From positions 1 through 37,917 of the IMG/VR virus record IMGVR_UViG_3300044984_001777: a DNA stretch of 37,917 nucleotides. One strand, 5' to 3'. Shown here piece after piece: positions 13,645 through 19,373 of the stretch. Position 1 is the first letter of the stretch. Every line of letters begins with the position of its first letter. The notes beneath the pieces were generated by a model. That model was not told the DNA's origin, ran no database searches, and saw only the letters and a program-made list of their open reading frames with translations. Made by a program: the position numbers and the translations under genes. The stretch is from a virus.

Positions 13645-14513
13645 CGCTCACCTGCAACGCGCCTTCCAGCCGTCGACTGCGATGCACATGACCGCACAGG
13701 ATCAATCAGCGGCCACGGGTAATGCACCGAGGTGCCGTACAGCTTCCCGATGGAGTGATACTCCATGAACGCCACGATTGCCCGCTGCGTCTTACGAAAC
13801 GCCTCATGGTACGTCGACTGTCGTACACCCGTCCGCAGCAGCCATTCCCGCAACAGCACCGCGGGCTTGTCTCCGTCGCCGCTAGGCAGTTCCTGCCCAC
13901 AGAGAATCCGGCAGAAGTCGCCCAGCCTGTCGAGGTCACGCACATAAAACCACGCAAGTACCACCGCGCTCCACACACACGCCGCCGTGACCCCACGCTG
14001 CTTCACCGCAATAAACGGCGCAATGAACTCAAGCGGCGATCGCAGCGTGTCGATCATCTGCGCAACTTCCTGTTTGGACACCTGCCGATTATCGCCTTTG
14101 GCATACCGCATTACGCTCCTCGCAATGGCGACCGTCGTCTGTGTCACTACTTCCCCGCGATCCAAGGAAATCGAGTCAGAGGCCGTTCGCTTCGCGTGGT
14201 CGTCCATCGCAATCTGCGAGGACGACGGTACCCCCCGTGTCACCACCATCCGTTGCGGCATACCGCTCTCCACGATGGCTGCGAGCCGATGCTGGCCGTC
14301 CAGCAGCGTCCCGTCGCAGTTCAGCGCGATGCCCTGATGCGTCAGCAGCCAACGCCCGGTCTTCATCTCGCTTGCGTAGTGCGAGACGACCGTGCTGCGC
14401 AGCGGTCGGTTGTTGGTGTTTGCGGTTAGCAGTTCAGCCGCACGCGCTGGCGTAATAGTCTCAATCGTGACATGCATCGTTGTCTCCTCCGACGTGTTCT
14501 GTTCACCACTCAT
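13641..14513 (-). CDS. ParB/Srx-fold-like protein with DGQHRL motif
   Basis: 290 residues from the ATG at 14513 (ATGA overlap). An internal ATG at 14477 has a stronger GGAGGAG ribosome binding site and would give 278 residues, so two starts may be used. The N-terminal domain has NNRPLRSTVVSHYASEM, WLLTHQGIAL and LLDGQHRLAAIVESG (about 71-85), like the conserved core of ParB-type nuclease/CTPase-like domains found in many phages. The C-terminal part is helical and unrecognised. Such proteins are thought to act on nucleic acids; no partner ParA is present, so plasmid-type partition is unlikely. It is the largest member of the small-protein operon. Confidence 0.7.
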   Translation of the reverse strand: MSGEQNTSEETTMHVTIETITPARAAELLTANTNNRPLRSTVVSHYASEMKTGRWLLTHQGIALNCDGTLLDGQHRLAAIVESGMPQRMVVTRGVPSSSQIAMDDHAKRTASDSISLDRGEVVTQTTVAIARSVMRYAKGDNRQVSKQEVAQMIDTLRSPLEFIAPFIAVKQRGVTAACVWSAVVLAWFYVRDLDRLGDFCRILCGQELPSGDGDKPAVLLREWLLRTGVRQSTYHEAFRKTQRAIVAFMEYHSIGKLYGTSVHYPWPLIDPVRSCASQSTAGRRVAGER

Positions 14514-14707
14514 CGCTCACCTGCCACGCGGCGCAGGCGTGTCGTGGCCACTTCCTGCCGCTGCTGCCAGTCGTCTTCGTCCCACTTGGCGAGGCTCACG
14601 GCGTGGAACTCCAGCTTCCGCGCCAGACGCCACGCGGCCGTGAATCCGACCGCCATGCCGACCATTACGCCGAGCATCAAACTTACCCACAGTGTGTCCG
14701 GTGTCAT
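14510..14707 (-). CDS. Small membrane protein with cytoplasmic tail
   Basis: 65 residues: one transmembrane helix (LWVSLMLGVMVGMAVGFTAA) followed by a charged tail (RLARKLEFHAVSLAKWDEDD). The ATG at 14707 overlaps the stop of the preceding 23-codon ORF as ATGA and has CGGAGGA upstream. The C-terminal RRVAGER and the next start are repeated at 13641, where the ParB-like protein also ends RRVAGER. Function unknown. Confidence 0.6.
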   Translation of the reverse strand: MTPDTLWVSLMLGVMVGMAVGFTAAWRLARKLEFHAVSLAKWDEDDWQQRQEVATTRLRRVAGER

Positions 14708-14775
14708 CGCATCATCCTCCGTATGGCGATCCGCGCCAGCCGCCATCGCAGCCAGCGCGGAAGCCAGGCCCACAT
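14704..14775 (-). CDS. 23-residue cationic Trp/Arg-rich peptide
   Basis: A 23-codon ORF opening as TAATG on the stop of the preceding gene and closing as ATGA on the next start. The peptide is strongly cationic and amphipathic-looking (MWAWLPRWLRWRLARI, then AIRRMMR), resembling membrane-active peptides. It has no good ribosome binding site of its own and would depend on coupled translation. It could also be only a bridge that carries ribosomes to the next gene. Confidence 0.4.
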   Translation of the reverse strand: MWAWLPRWLRWRLARIAIRRMMR

Positions 14776-15044
14776 TAGAACGACCGTCCTGTCAGCATCC
14801 GCTCGATGGATGCGCCAGTCATGAGCGACGCCGCGGTGGGCGAGGCATGGCGACGGCCCTGCCCGTCGACGTAATAGCGCGTCGTGGCACCTCGCCCAGC
14901 ATACGGGCGCACCGTGATGCGCTGCACCCCTGGATAGGCTGAGTTGATTTCATAAATGGCCAATGCTCCGGTGCCGGTATCCTGCACGCCGGGGTTGGTT
15001 GCGTTGCCAATCGTGGTGTTCCGTGTCCAGTCCGTATTCGTCAT
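14775..15044 (-). CDS. First gene of small-protein operon, hypothetical
   Basis: 89 residues from the ATG at 15044 with CGGAGGACACC upstream. Mostly beta-type sequence (ALAIYEINSAYPGVQRITVR, then GATTRYYVDGQGRRH) and a serine/threonine-rich end. It lies just downstream of the best promoter in the window (15091-15119), so it should be strongly and probably early expressed. The upstream extension of the frame would run through the promoter and was rejected. No family recognised. Confidence 0.68.
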   Translation of the reverse strand: MTNTDWTRNTTIGNATNPGVQDTGTGALAIYEINSAYPGVQRITVRPYAGRGATTRYYVDGQGRRHASPTAASLMTGASIERMLTGRSF

Positions 15045-15063
15045 GGTGTCCTCCGTTGGTTGT

Positions 15064-15084
15064 TGTCGGCACCGCCCGCCGACA
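15064..15084 (-). promoter_or_regulatory. 5'-leader inverted repeat at transcription start
   Basis: TGTCGGC and GCCGACA form a perfect 7-bp stem around a 7-nt loop. The repeat begins about 6-7 nt after the -10 element, so the RNA would start with a hairpin. It could protect the 5' end from decay or be an operator. Confidence 0.6.
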
Positions 15085-15090
15085 GAAACC

Positions 15091-15119
15091 ACTTTACATG
15101 CCTACTTTCAGCGTGTCAA
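15091..15119 (-). promoter_or_regulatory. Strong sigma70-type promoter
   Basis: Minus strand: -35 TTGACA (15114-15119), a 17-bp spacer, and -10 TAAAGT (15091-15096). The -35 is a perfect consensus and the spacing optimal. Predicted start near 15084, with a 40-nt leader before the ATG at 15044. The region is also unusually AT-rich for this genome. Confidence 0.85.
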
Positions 15120-15163
15120 TAGATTTATTCAGCCCCCGAAAGATTTAACATCCTTAACAATTT

Positions 15164-15385
15164 TCACCACTTCCGCACCGTGCCGCAGACCGTGCAGGCC
15201 CATGCGGACGTGAAGAACGGCCCCCGCTGCTCGGCATGGAGCGTGTGCCTGAGCTGCCGGTGAGCGGCAAACCACACGGCGTCTGGCATCCGCAGGTGGG
15301 CCGTGGCGTCTCGGCGTGCGGCGTCCAGTTCGGCCAGCCCGGGATTGCAGCGGCCTTCGCAGATTAGTCGAGCGGTTCGGTCCAT
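15164..15385 (-). CDS. Small zinc-finger-like protein
   Basis: 73 residues starting at the ATG at 15385 and overlapping the previous gene by 22 nt. Two Cys pairs, ICEGRCNPG (near 9-17) and CTVCG (near 65-69), bracket a helical segment (AVWFAAHRQLRHTLHAEQRG), which suggests one zinc site. It ends the replication-side operon; the promoter at 15091-15119 follows 45-70 nt further on. No family recognised. Confidence 0.6.
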   Translation of the reverse strand: MDRTARLICEGRCNPGLAELDAARRDATAHLRMPDAVWFAAHRQLRHTLHAEQRGPFFTSAWACTVCGTVRKW

Positions 15386-15714
15386 AGTCCATGCTCCTTG
15401 AGGGCGGCTTCGTAGCCTTTGGTGTAGCCGCGGTTGTATCCCGTAGTGGCTCCGGCATGATAGCCCTTCCGGTAGGCCTTCGCGTAGGCCGTGGGCGCGT
15501 CAATCTCGCCAATCATCGCCCGGACACGCTCAAAGTGCTTGCGCTTCGTGGCCAGTGCCCCGCGTTTGCCGGCGGCTTCGGCCCACGCGCGTAGCCTGGC
15601 TTTCTCTTCCGGGCCAATCGTGCGCTTCCGGCACTTGCGCGAGCAGGCCTTCTGCACGGCGCGTGGCGCGTCGAAGGCCTTCTTGCAGGTGATACAGATT
15701 TTCTTCACTGGCAT
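15364..15714 (-). CDS. Zinc-finger protein with Gly-Tyr repeats
   Basis: 116 residues. The N-terminal CITCKKAFDAP, followed by KACSRKCRKRTIG, is a C4-type zinc finger (about residues 7-30). A basic helical middle and a C-terminal tract with KGYHAGATTGYNRGYTKGYE (four Gly-Tyr units about 4-8 residues apart) follow. The ATG at 15714 has GAGG upstream and overlaps the stop of the previous gene by 10 nt. It probably binds nucleic acid. It follows the replication genes, so a replication accessory role is plausible. Confidence 0.7.
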   Translation of the reverse strand: MPVKKICITCKKAFDAPRAVQKACSRKCRKRTIGPEEKARLRAWAEAAGKRGALATKRKHFERVRAMIGEIDAPTAYAKAYRKGYHAGATTGYNRGYTKGYEAALKEHGLWTEPLD

Positions 15715-16247
15715 GATGCCTCCGGACCTGCGATACGTGCCGCCAAGCTGTGCTGTCCCATCGCCTGCAGGCGCGCCAGAAACTCCGCTTCGGTCATGGT
15801 CACCGCCGTGGGCATGAGCTTCGCCCGTGCGCGCTGCTCGGCGGCGCTGATTGGCATCTGCGACTTCGCGAGGTGGCTAGTATCAGGCGGCGGCACTCGG
15901 CAGTCTGGGCAGCGCCTGACGCCTTCGTAGACGGTCTCGCCAAGCCCGTAGCCGCGGAATGGCACGGCGTCGATCCACGTCGACCCCGCGCAGGTCGGGC
16001 ACTTGCGCGAGACCACCTGGTCCGGCGCTTTGAGGGCCGTGACTTCCGCGAGCAGCTCGGCCAGCGTCGGCCACCAGCGGTCGGTCTTCTTGGCCATGAG
16101 GTTGTCCACCGCGCGCGTCAGCCGCTCGGCGTCAATATGCTCCAAGGCCTTGTGCCACTCCTGCCCCATCGACTCGATGCTGTGGGGCACGTAGTAGCCC
16201 GCCAGCGCGAGCCGGTTCATTTCCTCAAAGACGTCGTGTATCCTCAT
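15705..16247 (-). CDS. Replication-associated CxxC protein (helicase-loader position)
   Basis: 180 residues, coupled by ATGA to the initiator-like gene. The N-terminal helical half includes HSIESMGQEWHKALEHIDAE and KKTDRWWPTLAELLAEV, a pattern I associate with proteins placed after phage initiators. A zinc motif follows: CPTCAGSTW, then RRCPDCRVPPP. The order initiator, then this protein, resembles the lambda O-P or DnaD/loader arrangement. It may recruit or load the host DnaB helicase, since no helicase, primase or polymerase is encoded. This is inference from position and general look. Confidence 0.6.
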   Translation of the reverse strand: MRIHDVFEEMNRLALAGYYVPHSIESMGQEWHKALEHIDAERLTRAVDNLMAKKTDRWWPTLAELLAEVTALKAPDQVVSRKCPTCAGSTWIDAVPFRGYGLGETVYEGVRRCPDCRVPPPDTSHLAKSQMPISAAEQRARAKLMPTAVTMTEAEFLARLQAMGQHSLAARIAGPEASCQ

Positions 16248-17092
16248 CGGCCCTCCTGCATGCGTGCCCTGCGTTCAGCGTTCAGTCGAATGATGCGCGT
16301 GACCGGCCCCTCATTGGGGTAGAGGTCGCGGTCCCCGTCGTCCATCTTCTCCGTCCACCGAGCGTTCCAGAACTCCCACATCGACCCTGTAGGCACCCGC
16401 CCAGAAGCCTCCCAGCGCTCCCGCACGGACTGCGCCCAGGCCAGCACCTGCGCGGGCGTCATCTTCGCCCGTCGCGCAAACTGGTTGGCCATGTCTTCCG
16501 GTAGGCAGACCCAGTCGCACAGTTCGCTGACGTGACCTCCGTGGCGCTTGTGGAAATGCAATGGGCTTTCAACCAGAGAACCTCTTCTCTCTGGTTGTAC
16601 TGACTCTGGTTCAACTACCTCTGGTTTTTGCACAAATCCTTGGGGGTATCCTTGCACAAATCCTTGGGGGGGTATCCCCCCACCAATTTGTGCAGCAGCA
16701 CTCTGTGAGGGCATGTCCTGCTGGTGTGCATGGCTGGGCGACTGAGCGCCATCTGTCGTGCGCGCGGCCATCTGCGGTGGGGCCACGAAGACCAGCGTAT
16801 AGTGATTCGTCATGACCTTGCCGTCCTTGGTCATGCGCCGATCCTTGGTCAACGCGCCGATGCTGACCAGCTCGCGTAAGGCGTTGGTGACGGTGTTGCG
16901 ATGCCAGCCAAGGTCATCGGCCAGACGCTGCTGTCCGGGCCAGCATTGCCAGGTCTCGCGGTTGGCATACCGGCATGCCATCCAGCCAAATAACACCTTG
17001 GCGTTGGATTGAATCGGCGCGGTTAACACCCACGCGGGTGTCATGCCAAACGGCCCAAGTTGTGTGCGAAATCGAGCGGGCGATTCGTCCAT
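16244..17092 (-). CDS. Replication initiator-like winged-helix protein
   Basis: 282 residues from the ATG at 17092, with AAGGA 6-7 nt upstream; the longer frame would run into the leader. The N-terminal domain is a HTH_36-type winged helix: SNAKVLFGWMACRYANRETW, CWPGQQRLADDLGWHRNTVT, then NALRELVSIGALTKDR. A glutamine/proline-rich linker holds two near-identical repeats (QGFVQGYPQGFVQ). The C-terminal domain (LPEDMANQFARRAKMTPAQV, then ARWTEKMDDGDRDLY) resembles DnaD-like initiators. It likely binds the origin and recruits host replication proteins. The repeat-rich region at 17170-17381 just upstream is a natural candidate target. Confidence 0.78.
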   Translation of the reverse strand: MDESPARFRTQLGPFGMTPAWVLTAPIQSNAKVLFGWMACRYANRETWQCWPGQQRLADDLGWHRNTVTNALRELVSIGALTKDRRMTKDGKVMTNHYTLVFVAPPQMAARTTDGAQSPSHAHQQDMPSQSAAAQIGGGIPPQGFVQGYPQGFVQKPEVVEPESVQPERRGSLVESPLHFHKRHGGHVSELCDWVCLPEDMANQFARRAKMTPAQVLAWAQSVRERWEASGRVPTGSMWEFWNARWTEKMDDGDRDLYPNEGPVTRIIRLNAERRARMQEGR

Positions 17093-17169
17093 CTCTGTCC
17101 TTTCATGCAGGACAGCACCCACGGTACAATGGCGGGAGCCTGTCGCTGCGGATTCCAGCGTCACGGTCA

Positions 17170-17204
17170 GGGCACGGGCGAGGCCTCATACCTCGGTCGT
17201 GCCC
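17170..17204 (-). promoter_or_regulatory. Long leader hairpin upstream of initiator gene
   Basis: GGGCACG/CGTGCCC (7 bp) encloses a 2x2 internal loop and CGAGG/CCTCG (5 bp), closing a 7-nt loop. In the minus-strand RNA it begins about 6 nt after the -10 at 17211, so it would be the very 5' end of the initiator mRNA. No T-run follows, so it is not an intrinsic terminator. Confidence 0.65.
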
Positions 17205-17210
17205 GTCTAG

Positions 17211-17239
17211 TTTATACCAGACCGACGCCCCGGCGTCTC
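17211..17239 (-). promoter_or_regulatory. Predicted promoter of initiator gene with palindrome in the spacer
   Basis: Minus strand -10 TATAAA (17211-17216). The -35 is poor: GAGACG at 17234-17239 with a 17-bp spacer. The palindrome GACGCC-GG-GGCGTC (17224-17237) sits exactly in the spacer, a usual repressor site. A weak -35 with an overlapping dyad suggests a regulated promoter. Confidence 0.5.
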
Positions 17240-17290
17240 TCCTTCCACCTCAATTAAGTGAAAGCACCGAAGCGTCGGCCCAGATGCAGG

Positions 17291-17381
17291 GCCGGTTGTG
17301 CCGCCTCCCAGCGCCGCACACAGCGTGCGGTGGTTTCCGCTCAGGGTTCGGGCTGAAGCGGGGGCACCGAGCACAACCGGC
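17291..17381 (-). ncRNA. Candidate structured RNA or origin element: three-way junction
   Basis: A closing stem of 11 perfect base pairs (GCCGGTTGTGC / GCACAACCGGC, 17291-17301 with 17371-17381) encloses two hairpins. One is CCGCAC/GTGCGG with a 5-nt loop (17314-17330). The other is CCGCTCAG/CTG(A)AGCGG with an 8-nt loop and one bulge (17337-17361). It begins 6 nt after the SSB-like stop. There is no T-run, so a simple terminator is unlikely. It may be a regulatory RNA, a processed 3' end or a dyad-rich replication origin. Confidence 0.55.
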
Positions 17382-17387
17382 ACCACC

Positions 17388-17636
17388 TTAGAACGGAATG
17401 TCGTCGCTCGTCACCGCCCGACGGCCGGACGGTGCGGCCGCAGGCGCGGCCTGCTGCCCCATCGGCGTCTGTTCGTAGATGCGGTAGTCCGGCGTCTTTT
17501 CCCCGTCCTGTTTCTTGCTATTCGGAAACACCACAATGCGCTGCCCGTTCACCGTGCCGCTCAGATAGGGCATTCCGCTCTTGCTGGTCTGCTTCCACAG
17601 ACCGCCAATGTCTTTCTTCTGCTGCTGGTCGCTCAC
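17388..17636 (-). CDS. SSB-like single-strand-binding protein candidate
   Basis: 82 residues from the GTG at 17636, which overlaps the exonuclease stop as GTGA and has AAGGAG 7 nt upstream. A short beta-type core, KDIGGLWKQTSKSGMPYLSG, then TVNGQRIVVFPNSKK and DYRIYEQTP, resembles small OB-like/DUF736-type proteins. After a Gln/Ala/Pro-rich linker it ends DDIPF, exactly like the acidic tip of bacterial SSB. It is third in the order annealing protein, exonuclease, SSB-like, so a role in single-strand handling and docking of host SSB partners is likely. Confidence 0.7.
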   Translation of the reverse strand: MSDQQQKKDIGGLWKQTSKSGMPYLSGTVNGQRIVVFPNSKKQDGEKTPDYRIYEQTPMGQQAAPAAAPSGRRAVTSDDIPF

Positions 17637-18289
17637 GCTGTCACTCCTTCTGGTTGCCGCCACGTCTGCACGGCCGCGTTGACCTCGGCCAGGAACGGCT
17701 CAAGGTAGTCCATCCGATACATCTCCACTCGAATCCTCGATACCACCTCCACCACGAGCTGCATGTGGGGCGGCATCGCGGGGCAATAGCTGGCGAGCCA
17801 GCAGGCATCAGCCCCCGTCACCAGCAGATTGTGCGTGCATTGATCGAGGTAGTCGCGCACCATCGCCGTGGGTGCGTTCAGGTAGCGCCAGTGCGTCTTC
17901 GGCTTTGGCACCTTCAGTTCCACGATGTCGCCCTGGCTGGTGTAGCCGTCGATGCTGCACCCGACCCACGGCACCTGCGTCGATTGCAGGAAGCCAGACT
18001 CAAAGATCAGCGTGTCCAGCCGCGTCTCCAAAGCCGACCGCGCCGCGCATTCCAGTTCACTGCCGCGGACCATCCACGGCGTGACCACGGCATCCTCGGC
18101 ACTCTGGCCCGTCAGCCGCTCCACCACCACCTGCGTCAGGTAGTCCTCACGAGCCGCGCTGGGCTTGCCGTCCTTCCGCGTCGCGGTGATGTCTGAGGCT
18201 CTCGACCCGGTCACGTAACCCACACGGGCCTGCAACCACTCCGGCGTGCCCTGCGCCGCCGGATGCACCGTATACCGGTCGGGCCTCAT
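17633..18289 (-). CDS. YqaJ / lambda-exonuclease-like recombination nuclease
   Basis: 218 residues from the ATG at 18289, which overlaps the ERF stop as ATGA; the longer frame is a shadow. Expected role: processive 5'-3' degradation of double-strand ends to make single strands for the annealing partner. Visible motifs: RYTVHPAAQGTPEWLQARVG, then VTGSRASDI at the N-terminus, and the PD-(D/E)XK core CSIDGY (Asp about 114) and DIVELKVPKPKTHW (Glu about 124, Lys about 126). Placement directly after an annealing protein fits a two-component phage recombinase. Confidence 0.88.
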   Translation of the reverse strand: MRPDRYTVHPAAQGTPEWLQARVGYVTGSRASDITATRKDGKPSAAREDYLTQVVVERLTGQSAEDAVVTPWMVRGSELECAARSALETRLDTLIFESGFLQSTQVPWVGCSIDGYTSQGDIVELKVPKPKTHWRYLNAPTAMVRDYLDQCTHNLLVTGADACWLASYCPAMPPHMQLVVEVVSRIRVEMYRMDYLEPFLAEVNAAVQTWRQPEGVTA

Positions 18290-18897
18290 GCCTGCACCTG
18301 TGCCGCACGGGCCTTGATGCCAGACAAGTGCTGGTCGTAGTGTGTCTTGGCGAAGGTCTTGTATTCCGGCTTGCTCGTCTTCCAGCACTCGGCCACCGCC
18401 GCGGACCCATTTTCTGCCAGCACTTCGAGGTCCAGCAGCCACTGCGAGAAGCCTTCCGGCTCGGTCACCACCACTTCGTGCGTCGTGGCGTCCGCATCCG
18501 GCGTGCCGTCGACGGGCACGCAGAACGCCTGAAACATCGCATACTTGTAGGCGGCAGACATCGCCTTGTTCGTGGCCTTGTCTCCAGAGTCCATCGCCTC
18601 GCCCATCACGCGGACGGTATGCTTGGACCCATCTTCTGCGGCCACGATGTCGTATTCCACATCCAAAACCACATAAAACAGGGCCGTGCCACGCGCATTC
18701 GCCCGTTCAACTACCGTGCGTGACAGCACCCGTGGCAGGAGCATCAGCCCGTGCCGCGCCATGACCGGCGATAGCGCGTTCATGACGTCGTCAATGCCCC
18801 GGAACCGGAAGCCTTGCGACTCGTTCTTCTGGCGCTTGCCCACGCCCACTTGCGCCAACTCTGCGGCCACCGCCGCAATTGCCTTGTAGACCTGCAT
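18286..18897 (-). CDS. erf: ERF-family single-strand annealing protein
   Basis: 203 residues. ERF-type recombinase that coats and anneals complementary single strands. The hallmark is at the N-terminus: VYKAIAAVAAELAQVGVGKR, then NESQGFRFRGIDDVMNAL and MARHGLMLLPRV. The conserved GEAMDSGDKATNKAMSAAYK, then YAMFQAFCVP segment follows (about 97-126). It forms a recombination operon with the YqaJ exonuclease and SSB-like protein. Such proteins also help circularise or repair infecting DNA. Confidence 0.93.
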   Translation of the reverse strand: MQVYKAIAAVAAELAQVGVGKRQKNESQGFRFRGIDDVMNALSPVMARHGLMLLPRVLSRTVVERANARGTALFYVVLDVEYDIVAAEDGSKHTVRVMGEAMDSGDKATNKAMSAAYKYAMFQAFCVPVDGTPDADATTHEVVVTEPEGFSQWLLDLEVLAENGSAAVAECWKTSKPEYKTFAKTHYDQHLSGIKARAAQVQA

Positions 18898-18915
18898 ATG
18901 CCCTCCGCTGTCGTT

Positions 18916-19020
18916 TTAGAATGCGCCCAATGCCACCAGTGTCCAGAAGGCCATGATGGGTCCAACCACCACGCCAAACACCAGCGCCTCGCCCCACGTC
19001 GGTTCTTTCGGTGTCCTCAT
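18916..19020 (-). CDS. 34-residue membrane peptide
   Basis: 34 codons from the ATG at 19020, which overlaps the HTH gene stop as ATGA and has a strong AGGAGG 4-5 nt upstream. One transmembrane helix (ALVFGVVVGPIMAFWTLVAL) follows a charged N-terminus (MRTPKEPTWGE). It precedes the ERF gene. Function unknown; early, possibly membrane-directed. Confidence 0.6.
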   Translation of the reverse strand: MRTPKEPTWGEALVFGVVVGPIMAFWTLVALGAF

Positions 19021-19232
19021 TGTGCCTCCTGCACTTTGCGCGGCCGTCCCGTCTTGCGGCGCGGCCGGTTCTGGATGGCCTCGCGGTCGGCAGGCGTCAG
19101 GATGCAGACGCCGCCAAACTTGGCCAGCGTCAGCCCCGTGGCCTGCACGAGCTGATGCACCCGCGCGCGGGTCACCCCCAGCTCGGCCGCATACTCTTTC
19201 ATGGTCATTGCCCCGTCTGGTCGATTGTCCAT
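19017..19232 (-). CDS. Small MerR/excisionase-like HTH protein
   Basis: Up to 71 residues. The HTH is MTMKEYAAELGVTRARVHQL, with KFGGVCILTPADREAIQ as the wing. The basic tail (NRPRRKTGRPRKVQ) contains an AT-hook-like GRPRK. This is the layout of small Xis/MerR-type regulators. The start is ambiguous: the predicted transcript begins at or next to the ATG at 19232 (leaderless), while ATGs at 19208 and 19202 follow a GGGG stretch. As first gene after a good promoter it is a candidate early regulator of the recombination operon. Confidence 0.72.
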   Translation of the reverse strand: MDNRPDGAMTMKEYAAELGVTRARVHQLVQATGLTLAKFGGVCILTPADREAIQNRPRRKTGRPRKVQEAQ

Positions 19233-19239
19233 GCGAATT

Positions 19240-19268
19240 ACTATACACCATGCAAGACATCAGTGCAA
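19240..19268 (-). promoter_or_regulatory. Predicted early promoter
   Basis: Minus strand: -35 TTGCAC (19263-19268), a 17-bp spacer, and extended -10 TGTATAGT (hexamer 19240-19245). It lies directly after the intrinsic terminator at 19273-19311, so it insulates and restarts transcription for the HTH and recombination genes. Predicted start near 19233, adjacent to an ATG. Confidence 0.78.
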
Positions 19269-19272
19269 GCGA

Positions 19273-19311
19273 TAAAAAAGCCCCGGCACCGTTGGGCGGC
19301 AGTGCCGGGGC
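19273..19311 (-). terminator. Intrinsic (rho-independent) terminator
   Basis: GCCCCGGCAC and GTGCCGGGGC form a perfect 10-bp GC-rich stem (19302-19311 with 19280-19289) around a 12-nt loop. Six T residues follow on the minus strand (19274-19279). It ends the long late transcript that includes head, tail, lysis and nucleotide genes, and separates it from the early promoter. Confidence 0.95.
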
Positions 19312-19350
19312 AGGCGTGCGGAGGACACGCGCATTCGCGGAGGGCGAATG
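19274..19350 (-). ncRNA. Candidate 77-nt small RNA with two anti-Shine-Dalgarno loops
   Basis: Three hairpins follow each other with only 1-2 nt between them: CATTCGC-CCTCC-GCGAATG (19332-19350), GCGTG-TCCTCCG-CACGC (19314-19330), and the terminator. Both first loops expose CCTCC, the anti-Shine-Dalgarno core. A -10-like GTATAGT (hexamer 19356-19361) lies 5 nt upstream of hairpin 1; no good -35 is seen, so the RNA could also be cut from the 3' end of the late transcript. The 7-nt loop of hairpin 2 is exactly complementary to CGGAGGA, the ribosome binding site of five starts between 15044 and 12949. The design recalls anti-SD small RNAs of Alphaproteobacteria. Confidence 0.55.
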
Positions 19351-19373
19351 TCTCGACTATACCAAAGTTTGCG

